Positions 1-11,600 of a stretch of 64,000 nucleotides of DNA are shown here, piece by piece. This DNA comes from Antennarius striatus (taxonomy: Eukaryota > Chordata > Actinopteri > Lophiiformes > Antennariidae): positions 8,859,001 to 8,923,000 of the forward strand of contig NC_090797.1 of NCBI RefSeq assembly GCF_040054535.1, in the 5' to 3' direction. The position numbers and the translations under genes are program-made. The notes beneath the pieces were generated by a model. That model was not told the DNA's origin, made no database searches, and was given only the letters and a program-made list of their open reading frames with translations. Every line of letters begins with the position of its first letter. Within the stretch, counting starts at the first letter, position 1.

Positions 1-43
1 TCTCATTTACTGTACATTAATATTTGTGGGGGGTTTTACTCAG

Positions 44-358
44 CTCTGATTTGGATCTGTACAACTTGGAGGGAAACTCAAGCGAGCCGGTCAGGATTTT
101 CCGAGCAGATGAACTCTTCTCTGCCCTCCATTACTCAGGTGAGATCCAGAGGCTGTGTGTTATTCATGCTCCTCCACAGCCCAGTGAGCAAGCATTAATG
201 GTTAAGAAATGAAAGTCTTCAGTGTGTGTGTGTGTGTGTGTGTACAAGTGTCCCTTCTCTTAGACCCCCCAGTGCTGCTACATGTAACTATGGCTTTAAT
301 TTGCACATTCCTTTGTGAGCACACGCTATGTTCACATTCTTTGGACGCCATTCGCAGT

Positions 359-445
<87 letters not shown>

Positions 446-1701
446 TTATGTTACAAATATTAATCTGTCTGTATTTGTCCCCTGCAGAGAAGTGCGAGTG
501 CAAAGAGCAAGCACTGACCAACAGTAAACTCTTCTGCATCATGAATTATGCATACGGTGAGAACACGTATTCTCTCTCCTTGTGTTGGACTATGATTAAA
601 AATTCAGTGTGGAGGGTTTAGTGGCAGCTAGCGTTGTAGTTGCATATGGTAGCCAACAGACCACCTCTCACTCTCCATACAAAAATGTGAACTTGTATCT
701 TCTTCAGGAGTTATTTCATCTTCCTTTAAAATAATCCACAAGACTTCAGGTTTGACACAGATATGTTTGCTGGGGATCTCACTGTATTCTCTGTCTCCTC
801 CTGACACTCAGTGCTGAAGGTGAAAGTGCTGTCAGCCCACGATAAGGGCTCTCATGCTGAGGTGGAGGTCAAAGTTCAGAAGGTGCTCAGTCAGAGCACA
901 AAGGTGAAGATACAGCGGGGTCGGGCCACTCTTTACCCCGAGTCGTGGACCGCACGGGGCTGCACCTGCCCCATCCTCAACCCAGGTCAGACTCTTACTC
1001 TCATATGATTGCAACACATTCCTGGAGGTCAGAGATGGAGACTGAGACTGAAACACGAGATCAGATTGCTTTTTCTCTTCTAAACTGTTTCAAGTTTCAA
1101 ATTAATTTTCTTTTGTATTGCCCAGATTCACAAAGAAATCTGGGCTATACGAGATCTTCTTGTATAACTACAAAAATCCCATGGAATTTATGTAATTTCT
1201 TAATTGCTCCAGTTGATTCCATCTAATTTTTTCAAAGCCTTTCTGCCAAAGCTGAAATAAACCGTGGCTCATTTCAAATTTTTCTCAGTTCTGCTGCTGG
1301 AAACACCAACAAATGAACACAAGTCTCCAGGAAGTAGACTCTTTCCTCCTGTTGGCCTTACTTTCGGTGAAAACCACAATGCCCAAATGTTTTTGTTGGG
1401 GTTTCATGAGTTTTGTGGGAAAAAAGTATCAACTAGCACCGATATAAAATGGCAAATCAGCAGTTTTGAGTAGTTCCACAATTATAACAAAACTCATTCA
1501 AATAATGTGTATTTATATGTTTAAAGTTGTTTCCTGATCTGAATTTTATGCCACTTTCTAGGGGTGGAGTACCTGGTGGCGGGCCACTCGGACCGTAAGC
1601 AGGGTCGCCTCCTTGTCAACATGAAGAGCTTTGTGAAGCCTTGGAAAGCCAGCTTGGGTCGCAAAGTCCTCACGCTACTCAGGAAAGACTGCAACTGGTA
1701 G
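44..1701 (+). CDS. ntn4: ntn4, netrin-4, C-terminal part (four last coding exons; 5' part outside window)
   Basis: Netrin-4 is a secreted, laminin-related basement-membrane protein that binds laminin gamma chains and affects axon growth and vessel formation. Exons read from splice sites: 44-138, 488-556, 812-985 and 1562-1701 (stop TAG 1699-1701); phases join without a break. The joined protein is the C345C/NTR domain, with the cysteine-rich motif EKCECKEQALTNSKLFC, then VLKVKVLSAHDKGSHAEVEV, GCTCPILNPG, VEYLVAGHSDRKQGRLLVN and a terminal LLRKDCNW. This is very close to vertebrate netrin-4 as I recall it and unlike netrin-1 or -3. The laminin N-terminal and EGF domains must lie upstream of base 1. 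The intron at 139-487 carries a TG tract and a long AC array close to the next acceptor. Its position beside usp44 agrees with conserved vertebrate synteny. Confidence 0.9.
220..243. repeat. TG microsatellite in ntn4 intron
   Basis: About 11-12 TG units on the sense strand, 80 bases after the donor at 139. The same intron holds the complementary AC array at 361-442, so the two tracts could pair in the pre-mRNA. Confidence 0.9.
361..442. repeat. AC microsatellite, 41 perfect units
   Basis: 82 bases of uninterrupted AC on the sense strand of the ntn4 intron, ending 45 bases before the exon that starts at 488. It explains the spurious TH/VC-repeat open frames on both strands here. Confidence 0.97.
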
Positions 1702-2730
1702 ACAAACCATTAAAACACTGCAGGACCCTCAGCCACGTGGACGTACACGGACGTGAACAAAGAGCGCTATGGATTTGTGTTTTCTGGTCCTCCAGATGCC
1801 GATGGAGTGGGTGCAGGATTATGGGGCTGAACTGAAATGACTGGCAGGCCCTATGTTTCTCTGCTGTCCAATCAGAGCGTAACAATAGTGTCAGACTTGC
1901 ATCAGGAAAAAGGACACAGGACTTAATTGTCTTATATATTACTATATCAGATTTCATTCAAAAGAAATTAAGAAATTCTGCACTGTGGCCAAGTTCTGTC
2001 TATTCTGATGATGGACCTGCTGACAGACGTTAAAAACACACAGAAATGAATTTTTTCCTCTCTGCAGCACTTTAGCCCAGTACGGACTGAGGGAATATGG
2101 ACACACAAAGAGAGGAAGACTTAACACATGCACAGTATGTGATTTCTAGACGTGAAAAAAGAATGGAAGACGTCCAAGCCCTGTGTGCTCTGCTACATCG
2201 GAGACGCACACACACTCACAGAGTTGTGTGTCTGTGCTGCAGGCATAATGTGCAAAGCACCCAGAGTGACGCTGAACAAGCCATACAAGCCACTACAGGT
2301 GGTTAAACCTTAGCCAATCCAGGTGTGTCTGTGTTGAAATCAGAGTGAATGGGTTTTACCCTCAACGTGAATGTATTTGCCTGTTTTGCTGGTTAGGGTT
2401 GTGTGTGTGTGTGTCTTTGTGTGTGTGTGTGTGTGTGTATGTGTGTGTGTGTGTGTGTGAGGTTTAGAACAGGCACAGTCCATATTCAGTCCAACTTTTT
2501 CTGTAGGTTTGTGTTCATTTAAAAAAAAAAAAAGCCGTTCCCATGTTTAGATGCAGCGTTTTGTGTATTGATTCATCACGTATTATACTGGTAAATTCAG
2601 AACATTCATTGTATCCTTTGCATTGTGCTCTTGTACAGTTTTATTTGTATATATCTCTATAAATATTGTCCATTTCTCTTTATCTCTTGTTTTTGTATGT
2701 GATAATATTAAAGGATAACTCCACTTTATT
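1702..2730 (+). other. ntn4: ntn4 3' UTR with likely polyadenylation signal
   Basis: No open frame continues after the ntn4 stop. The stretch includes an interrupted TG array (about 2399-2460), an A-run near 2521 and an AT-rich end. ATTAAA at 2707-2712 is the best polyadenylation signal, so cleavage is inferred around 2720-2735. The extent is inferred, not proven by transcript data. Confidence 0.55.
2399..2460. repeat. Interrupted TG microsatellite
   Basis: TG units with CTTT and TA interruptions, inside the inferred ntn4 3' UTR. Confidence 0.9.
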
Positions 2731-4309
2731 TCACATTCTTATTATTTAACAGTTGGGGCTAGAATAATGTGACTGTCACTACATGATTGCTGAGATGTTC
2801 ATTCTTTTTGATCTTTTGGGGAATTGTGATTTAAAGTACTGTAAATTCCAGACTATAACCTAATTTTTTCACATGTTTTTAACCCTCTGGTTTAACAACA
2901 ATGTGGCTAATCTACAGTATATATTTTAATGGGCTAACGGCCTCAAGGTGGCGCTCTAACAGGAACTATAAGAGCGAGACAGACAGCGAGAAGAGATAAT
3001 CCAGGGAGGAAGATGATACTGTATTTCAATTATGACATTTTGCACATCATGCACAACCCTTTATGATGGAAAACATGCAAATAAATTCATATGATGCAGC
3101 TTTGAAGTGAAAAACAACATCTGGGTGTCGAAGTAGGAAACAGCTGCTGCAAGTAAGATTAGCAACAATAAATTGATGGCAAGACGTTGGAGACAGGAGC
3201 ATCGTTTTACTGTCGTGTTACAGGCAACGTTCGGAAAATAGTAGAAATTAAAAAATCTGCCACCTTGGAGACAATCCAAGAAACAAAAAAAATGAGGAAC
3301 TACATTACCTCAACTCACCTCTGAGTTAAGTTAATAAAGCAGGAACATCTGCCATTTCCAGTAATTAATTCTCACTGAAATGTTACTTGTGAAGTTTTAT
3401 CCTAATGTACCTTCTTTTTTCTGATCCAAACAACTTTCACTGTCACTTTTCTTTTTTTTAGCAATGTTACTATACTGTATTCTTATTTGTCAGCAATTAA
3501 CTTTGCAGCAGTCTGACTTTCTGGTTGCTGCTGAGCAGAACTATTCCCAGACTTGAACACCACATTTCAACATTGCTGATATAACAGCCTAGGCCTTGAA
3601 ATACTTCACATAAATTGGACAAAAATATCCTTATCATGTTGCTCTTTCTCACACTTTCATTTGCCGCTCCTCTCCGTGTCCTTTCAGATTAAGTCATTCA
3701 TCACTGTTGCTCCCAAAACACTCTCCCCTGCATTCACACAACGCCCCAGAATGTGGAACATAACCAAAAGGTCGGAGAGTGCACGTATTCTGTTTGTGTC
3801 CAGACAGCTCGCGTGTTTTCCGCCGCCTCCTTGCTTGCTCTCCGTGACGTGGATGGCCAAGAGGTGCGAAAACATTCCTGACACGTTCAGGAGCACTCCA
3901 CGGCAGGCCAGGTCACAGGTCACTCACCTGTCTGCCGACCTCACCTTCTCAGTGAGATGTGAGTGAAATTGGGTGTATTTTTTTCACAGCCAGAGCCAGA
4001 TAGCCCCTTCACCCTTATTTCCTCATTCACCGTCCTTTCACAGATTGTCTCGCTTCCTAAATTCTGCCAAGAAGGAAAGGGTGAGCAAGTGCACCCAGCA
4101 GGAGGAATGTCAGTGGAGCTGGGAAGTAAAGTACAGTACTCAAGATATGTACCTGAGGTTCTTTGGAGAATATTTTTCATTTATGAAGTTTCAAATCTCA
4201 AAATATTAAAACAGGAAAAATTATACTTTTACTCCACTATACCTTGAACACTAGGAATTACTGATTAGATTAAGACCTGGAGCAACATTTAAATAGAAAA
4301 TTGTGAGCA

Positions 4310-4711
4310 ACTAATTGGTAAACCAGCTCCTCAGAATGGGAGAGCAGTGCACCACCAACACTGTTTACAGTGGAGGCGGGGAGCTGCTGATCTCGACTGA
4401 GGATATTATCAGGCAGTGGAGGAATACTTTGAGGATCTCCTCAACCCACTACCATGTCTTCCATGAAGGAAGCAAAGGATTTTATCTCCGCCTCCCGGAT
4501 GCCTCCCAAGGCAGGTGTTCTGGGCAGGTTCTACTAGAAGGAGGCCTCAGGGAGAACCTAGGACACACCAGGGCAACTATGTATCTCAGCTGGCCTAGGA
4601 AGGCCTCTGGATCCCCCTGAAGGGCTAGATGAAGTGTCTGGGGAGAGGAAAATATGGGCATCCCAGCTGAGACTGTTGCATCCGCAACCCAGCTCCGGTT
4701 GAGTGGTTGAA
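4310..4711 (+). mobile_element. Internally deleted non-LTR retrotransposon (LINE) relic
   Basis: 4365-4460 reads like the segment before the reverse transcriptase of common fish LINEs: a 'tVYSGGGELLiST' run, then a degenerate 'DII.qW...' run. From about 4520 the sequence jumps to what looks like the LINE 3' end ('gAGGCCTCAGGGAGaacCTAGGACACacc', a 'ctggatgaagTGtctGGGGAGAGG'-like stretch) and runs into a GGAT tail. The reverse transcriptase core is missing, so this is a dead deleted copy in + orientation. The clade (RTE-like or L2-like) is uncertain; identification is from memory of the consensus. Confidence 0.6.
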
Positions 4712-4790
4712 GATGGATGGATGGATGGATGGATGGATGGATGGATGGATGGATGGATGGATGGATGGATGGATGGATGGATGGATGGAT
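4712..4790. repeat. GATG tetranucleotide array
   Basis: About 20 units of GATG directly after the LINE-like 3' end, as expected for the repeat tail of fish non-LTR elements. It gives spurious HPSI-repeat frames on the minus strand. Confidence 0.93.
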
Positions 4791-6046
4791 GAATGGACCC
4801 TTTTGTCTGAATTTACAAAAAAACTTAGAAAATAATCTGTCAAATACTTTGGAGGAACCGATAAAAATAATTATAAATGTCAAGTTCTATTAAAAATTTA
4901 ATAAGGTCTTCTTTTATATGTGCCCAACCCTTCTAACAACTTTGAACAAAATTAATGAGGTAGTTTATGCGTCATGTACAGAAAACATAAAAGCCCTCTC
5001 TCGTAAACCCATAAATAAATGGTTGGCTCCGCCCCTTTAATTTGATCCTCTTTAAAATTTTATGGGTTCTTCCCACTCACACACCTAATCCTCCCTCCAA
5101 AATCCTTGTAGTGGATTTAACGAGTGTCAGCCAACCTCCATGATGAACATAGATAAAATATGATGCAAATATACTTTCAATACTTTATCGTATATCAACT
5201 TTTTTTGATTGAACATGTTTAAAACTTTCAACTTTTTTCTTCTCAGACAGGTTCAGATTTCCAATCATCCAATAATTCACCCAAACACTAAAAACAATTA
5301 ACATCTTTCTTTTTACCTATGCTTTCATCTTGATCCAAGATTCCCTAGAAAGAGATCCTTTATCTTAATGGGACTTTACAGGCTAAATAAAGGTTTAAAT
5401 TAAATTCAATAAAACAATTTTAACATTAAACATGATGATGATGATGACCCTTTGCAGTGTTTGGAAGCCACTGGACTAAATTTAATAGTACAGTATATAA
5501 AAAGGGCTGAATTAGCTCCAACTTGAGCAGAATTGTTGGTAAAATGCTTCATCGACATTAATAATCTAATTAAGTTACGTCTCTGTTTTTGTATTTTATA
5601 TTTCAATTACATTTTTCTTTACATGTTTAATGCAGGGTTTTATTTGTAATGATGTACGTAACACTATTATGCTAGTGCTTTTATGAAGTAGAGTACTTGA
5701 GTACTTCTTTCAGTGACTGCTGGGTGCAGATTTTAGGACGAGGCAGGGAGGACGGTGTTTTATGTGGTGGGAACCATCCTTGAAGCACAGACACAACAGG
5801 GAGCCACAAACACATGAGCTGCTGCAGCTGAACCACAGACCTCCACTCTCTCCTTCCTTTCTCTCTCTCTTTCAATCTCTCTTTTTCGCTGTCTCTCTTG
5901 CTCGCTCGCTCATTGTCCCCAGATCGACTGGCCATTCTCAGTCTGTGATGGAGATGTCCAGTGGGGGGTTGCATGGTGTGGGAAACTAGTTGATGAATGA
6001 GTGTTTGGCATGCTTGCACAGATGCATAGTTTCCTCTGGTATCATT

Positions 6047-6188
<142 letters not shown>

Positions 6189-7674
6189 TACTAATGTCAT
6201 ATGTATGCATATGTGTCTAAACGTGTGTGTGCGTGTCTGTATGAGCACAATGCCCCGCTTGTGTTGCTATACAATGGAGTTATGGCCTTTGTCCTGTCAG
6301 CATTCTTGTGTTGCTATTGGCCTTGTATTGCATGGCAGCTCCCGCAGGCTCCGGGACAATGACCCCCCTCTCCCCCGCCACCCCACCCCACCCTGGGCTC
6401 TTCTCACTGGGAGTCACAATGCCCCTCTTTGGTAACACCCATCACCTTGAGACAGACACCCTGGAAATGGCCTGCTGTGGGTGTCACGGCTAACAGCACC
6501 CAGGTCCTGGGCAGAACATCAGCAGACAATATGGAGTGGGGGTGGTTTCTTGAGTGGAATATGGTCAAAGGAAGAGAACGCTGGTTAAATCAGTCATGTG
6601 ATTCACTTACACATAAATTAGAAGATTATAATGAGAATATCCAACTCTGGTTCTGAGTGATCATCCATGCTCTTTGCTTTTACGTAATTGGACACTAAAA
6701 TACCCCTAACCCCTCAGAGACTCATCAGGAATGTTTACCTGACGAGCATCGGAGCAAGCCAGAACAGGGAAGGTGATGTTGACATAGCAGAGTGATTGAG
6801 ACGCTCCCGCTGATTATTATACAGAAAATAAAGCCCTGATGTCATCAAACAAACACACATATCAGTATGACGACAGACAGACAATTTGGGTGAAAAGACA
6901 GGCATGCTTGACAAGTTAGGACACTCTTTGAAAAACAGATATAACACCAGAAGATGTCAAGTAGGTGCCGTTAAGGTTTGGCTTTACCAACCAGAGCAGA
7001 CTGCAAAGCAGACATTACAGGAGAGGTGTGTTTACAGGCATTTCCCCCGGCCTCCCAGGCACCTGTGTTTTCACCCACCGCAAAACCAACACCATATCCA
7101 GCTGCATTAATACCAGCATGAAACCACCGGAAGGGCTTCCTTTCACTCATTATCAGCCACCTCTTGGTGAAAACAAGCTGCAGAGCTGCATGTTTCTATT
7201 CTAATGAGACCCAGGTGACCAACCCTTCTGTTCCCTATTTCTGCAAGAGGTCCGTTTAATGACACAAGGTCATGGCTTGGAATTTATTTACAAGGAATTA
7301 CCCAGGATTCCCTGCCACAAGTGCTTTTCATTGAAGAACAAGTTGGAACAAAATGATTTAAGGTGACCTTGTTATTTGCATATCTAAAATGAGTAAAATT
7401 ACCCAAAAAAAGCCCCTCTCCAGCACACATTAAATATCGATATGCAAATTCATAACAAATATTAAAAAGGTTTTGATTTATGCTTCAGGATTCTTTATCT
7501 AGGATTCATCCCACTCACTGACTGAGCTTAAATTGTGATCATACATATAATTCCCTAGAATGGGATGGGATAATAGGCCATAAATTAGCAAAAGGCCCCA
7601 CCTCACCATCACTTCAGTGCTGGGTTGCTTTTCATTAATTGTCCAAAAAACAGATAATCAGACATCCTCTCATC

Positions 7675-7903
7675 TTCAGCCGCCCATCTGAATCTAGATC
7701 ATGGGTTTACACTGGGGCCTACCCCAGCTGACTGTCGGCGGGAGACAGGGTACACCCTGGACAAGTTTCCAATTGTTCAGGGTGTAAGGCCACATGGCGA
7801 TACAAAAATCCCACCCATTCACGCACACATTCACAAAAAAATGGAATGGACAAACATCAGGATGCACAACCAATTCCTACAATTTCCTCTGGGATTAATA
7901 AAG

Positions 7904-7906
<3 letters not shown>
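7675..7906. mobile_element. Transposable-element relic leading into tetranucleotide array
   Basis: 7710-7830 ('GGGGCCTACCCCAGCTGACT', 'GGTACACCCTGGACAAG', 'CACCCATTCACGCACACATT') resembles a very common teleost interspersed repeat. 7880-7906 ('CTCTGGGATTAATAAAG' followed by CTAT units) resembles the 3' end of fish LINEs that terminate in short tandem repeats. Family names cannot be fixed by eye. Confidence 0.5.

Positions 7907-7954
<48 letters not shown>
7907..7954. repeat. CTAT array, 12 units
   Basis: Twelve perfect CTAT units directly preceding the CCAT block; probably the seed from which the compound array grew. Confidence 0.95.
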
Positions 7955-7955
<1 letters not shown>

Positions 7956-8526
7956 CATCCATCCATCCATCCATCCATCCATCCATCCATCCATCCATCC
8001 ATCCATCCATCCATCCATCCATCCATCCATCCATCCATCCATCCATCCATCCATCCATCCATCCATCCATCCATCCATCCATCCATCCATCCATCCATCC
8101 ATCCATCCATCCATCCATCCATCCATCCATCCATCCATCCATCCATCCATCCATCCATCCATCCATCCATCCATCCATCCATCCATCCATCCATCCATCC
8201 ATCCATCCATCCATCCATCCATCCATCCATCCATCCATCCATCCATCCATCCATCCATCCATCCATCCATCCATCCATCCATCCATCCATCCATCCATCC
8301 ATCCATCCATCCATCCATCCATCCATCCATCCATCCATCCATCCATCCATCCATCCATCCATCCATCCATCCATCCATCCATCCATCCATCCATCCATCC
8401 ATCCATCCATCCATCCATCCATCCATCCATCCATCCATCCATCCATCCATCCATCCATCCATCCATCCATCCATCCATCCATCCATCCATCCATCCATCC
8501 ATCCATCCATCCATCCATCCATCCAT
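7955..8526. repeat. Giant CCAT tetranucleotide array, 143 perfect units
   Basis: 572 bases of CCAT without a visible interruption (143 x 4). With a 4-base unit and no stop in any phase, it creates long spurious HPSI and MDGW frames on both strands. It follows 12 CTAT units and ends at 'CATATCCCCC'. Assembled copy number may be inexact. Confidence 0.95.
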
Positions 8527-9772
8527 ATCCCCCTTATGGGACATAATTTTGTAAATCCCATCTGGTTATTCAAGATTTCCTGTTGGTGGATTTATTTGCC
8601 CTCTGCAGTCAAGCAGGCCAATTTTCAAATGCATTTCAAATAAAACATCCCTGAATACAATCTTATTAGCCTGAAGGAGTAGCTACTGAACATCAGCCGC
8701 TCAGACGAATCAATGCTAAACAGCAAAAAGTATGTGTCTTTTACTAATAACTGTTTGAACTAGCTTAGCATGAGGAGTCGCGCCAGCTAGCCTGGTTCAT
8801 TATATCTCATTTGTTTAATCATTCTAACCGATAAAAGTGATAAATTGTGATGGTGTTATGTCCTTGATTTTCTGTTTTCGTTTTTTTTGTGTGTGTATTT
8901 TTCTGGATTCCCATGTGGTTGCCCATCATCCTCATCGTGATGTAAAGATGATGAGGGGATGAGATGTTTCTGTCCTCCTCCTGCTCCACTGGGAGGCAAC
9001 AACGTGAACTACGTGAACAGTGAAATAGTGTGAGAGCTGGGAGCAGAACCTGTTTTGCATCTTCTAATTTTGTTTAAAGGAAAGTTTTCATTATTTTTAT
9101 ATTGCCAGAAATCTTCATTCAATCTTAGCAGACGCAGAACAACACTAATGTCTCACGTGAGTCATTTTTATGGTCATGTTGGTGTCATATATATGGGCAT
9201 CATGTCTGTTTCTATCTTCCGATGCACAACTCTTTATCTCCCAGTGAACCAAATCTATTTGTTATTTGATACCAGGTAAGTACGTTGGCTTGTTTAATAA
9301 AAGCAATGAGTTGTGAGAAAAAACAAAATGTTCTGCAACTAAAATAAGACTTTTTTACTGTGCCAAAAACAATTTTTGTCTTTAAATATAGGAGTTAACA
9401 AATCAACAAGTCGTTAGAGCTACAGTATCAGAAGAAATTAAATGTGTTTAAGAGGGACGGAGAGAAAGATGGGGGGCGGGGGGGAGCAGCATGTGTGGAC
9501 ATGAAGGCAGTACAGGCCCGGGGACACAGAAGAAAAAAAACATTAGAGGTGATTCACACGCATCGCATGGCACATCACCACATACCTCTTTCTTTAAGTC
9601 ACTCACAAACGCCTCTTAATCTCTCCCACACACACCTCCATTGACGTGCACACACTCACCCAAAAACACACACCTATTACTACACTCTTTCTGTTCAGTG
9701 GGGGTTTAAGAAGGCTTGTATGGATCACTTCTCCACTAATCAGTACATGAGAGGGATTCTTCAAATGCAGCC

Positions 9773-9775
<3 letters not shown>

Positions 9776-9864
<89 letters not shown>

Positions 9865-9890
9865 TGTGTGTGTGCGTCTGTGTGTGTGTG
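9776..9890. repeat. TG microsatellite
   Basis: Over 40 TG units with a few CT and CG interruptions near the 3' end. Confidence 0.95.
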
Positions 9891-10799
9891 AGTGTGCTGA
9901 GATTAAAAACTTTCCTTTAGGCATTGAATGATAATCACCTGCCTTTATTCTCTGACATTGCAGTAATATTTCCATGGGAATTCACAATGTCATGTACATT
10001 CATATAACAGTAGTTATATTTGAGCTGTTATGGTTGATGTTAAATTTGAGACTGAACAGCAGACAGTAAAAATGTTGTTGTCTTATCTAAACACTGATAG
10101 GATCTACAGGGTGAGTGCCACCAGCCCCCATTAACCAGCATGGAGAGCCGCACCTGCATCCCACACAGTACACAATAGTTTAACATACCTCCAAAGGTAC
10201 AACCTCAAGACCATAGTGCATTGTATAAATTAAAAAGAAAGGGGCTTTTTGAGATTTCGGGCAATGCATATGTACTTGGCCACTTTTCAGTGCTAGTTAA
10301 ATGATCATTTTACATAACAGTGACAGTCAACTATGATGGGATGGAGCTGAGGTGTTTGCATTTACATATTTAGAAATTTTAAAGTTGTCAGAATATCACT
10401 CTGAAGTATCTTTTTGATGGCTCCTTTAAATATGTTTTGCTGAAAATCACAAAAAAATGTATGCAGATGTGTTGTACTGAATTGAAGATTTCTGTACAGT
10501 GGTGTTGTGGCGTATACTACAGGATCTTGTTTTTTTAAAACAAATTTAACTAGCTTGAAACTAATTTGGACATTATTTCCATTGGCACGGATGAGAATCA
10601 CATGACAAATTTCCGGTGGCTCTCATTTTTCAGGATGACTCTTCAACAGAAGTCTTCCAAATTAAATTTACTGTACTAGTATTGACACATTACGTTGTTA
10701 AAGTAATATGATTCCTGGATTCCATCTTGAATATATCACAGGAAAAAAAACATTCCAATGTCAATGTTTTTCAATTTGTGCAGGCCTGCTAAAAATAAT

Positions 10800-10882
10800 T
10801 CAATTGTATAACATGCAACAACCGCGACCTGCGTTAGCGGATTAAACGGGTTGGAAGATGAATGAATGAATGAATGAATGAA
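10800..10882 (+). mobile_element. LINE/SINE 3'-tail relic with AATG repeat
   Basis: 'GCGACCTGCGTTAGCGGATT' plus an AAACGGGTTGGAAGATG stretch, followed by about five AATG units, resembles the 3' tails of fish non-LTR elements. No coding part is visible. Confidence 0.5.
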
Positions 10883-11452
10883 CATGTAACAATGAAGGTT
10901 GTACACTAGTGAAGGTCATTCTAAGTAAAATCTTTAATGCTAGAGATATATTTTGTTAAATTGGACATATGCAAAACTTTGAATGCAAAAATAAATAAAT
11001 ACTTGAAACCAATATAACTCAAATGAATATTTGACTGAATCAGCTGTTTTGAGCTGGTTCCACTTGTTCAGCGGTCGTACCTTGTTGGGACATTTGATGG
11101 TGATCGGTGCAACACTGACCTCTAGTGGTGACATACGACATACGACACCATTTGTATATCAGCATTAACTTTTGCCCACTTGTCCATTTTAGCTTGTTGA
11201 TTGTTCTCAGGAAGTGACGCAATCGACTATAAACAAACCTTAAGACTGAAACACGTACACACTAACATATTATACAACCAAATTGACAAGTAGACATATC
11301 ACAGATGAATAAACACCACAAATGTACCACAATTCAAAAGTTAATGATTTGACAATAAACTAATAAATGCCACATGGAACTGAAAACGTAACCTAATAAT
11401 ATGATAGAATAACATGACTTTGCCTGGATAAGTGAGAACATTTATCATGCGC

Positions 11453-11600
11453 AACAACAACAACAACAATAATAACAACAACAACGACGTCACGAATCGA
11501 GGACGCCCTCGAGCCAACACCACGCGATGAGGACTGACAAGATGGCGATCATTTTAGAAACAGAGGAGTTACTACTGTGAAGGAGAGGCTCGGTATGTTG
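11453..11600 (+). promoter_or_regulatory. usp44: Inferred usp44 promoter and non-coding first exon
   Basis: A CAA/TAA-repeat stretch (11453-11485) is followed by a CRE-like CGACGTCA (11485-11492), CpG-containing sequence and CAAGATGGCG at 11538-11547, a YY1-type element often found just downstream of start sites. A good donor (CG|GTATGT, GT at 11593-11594) follows. The next suitable acceptor is CCCTTCTAG at 13279-13287, giving a 1.7-kb 5' UTR intron. Transcript evidence is needed for the start site. Confidence 0.5.
11542..11580 (+). other. Short upstream ORF 1 of usp44 (12 codons)
   Basis: ATG at 11542-11544, inside the ATGGCG element, opens 12 codons and stops at TGA 11578-11580. It is fully inside the inferred first exon. 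If translated it would lower initiation at the main ATG; if transcription starts within the element it may be leaderless and poorly used. Confidence 0.45.

Noticed and set aside
202-621. Overlapping frames rich in CV or TH repeats
   Set aside because: Translation of TG/AC arrays; the real coding here is the spliced ntn4 exons.
7907-8526. Tandem array considered as CRISPR or centromeric satellite
   Set aside because: Four-base unit, no spacers and no satellite monomer; a simple repeat in a eukaryote.
7841-8643. Open frames of up to 265 codons with HPSI or MDGW repeats on both strands
   Set aside because: Pure product of a CCAT array with no stop in any phase; not genes.
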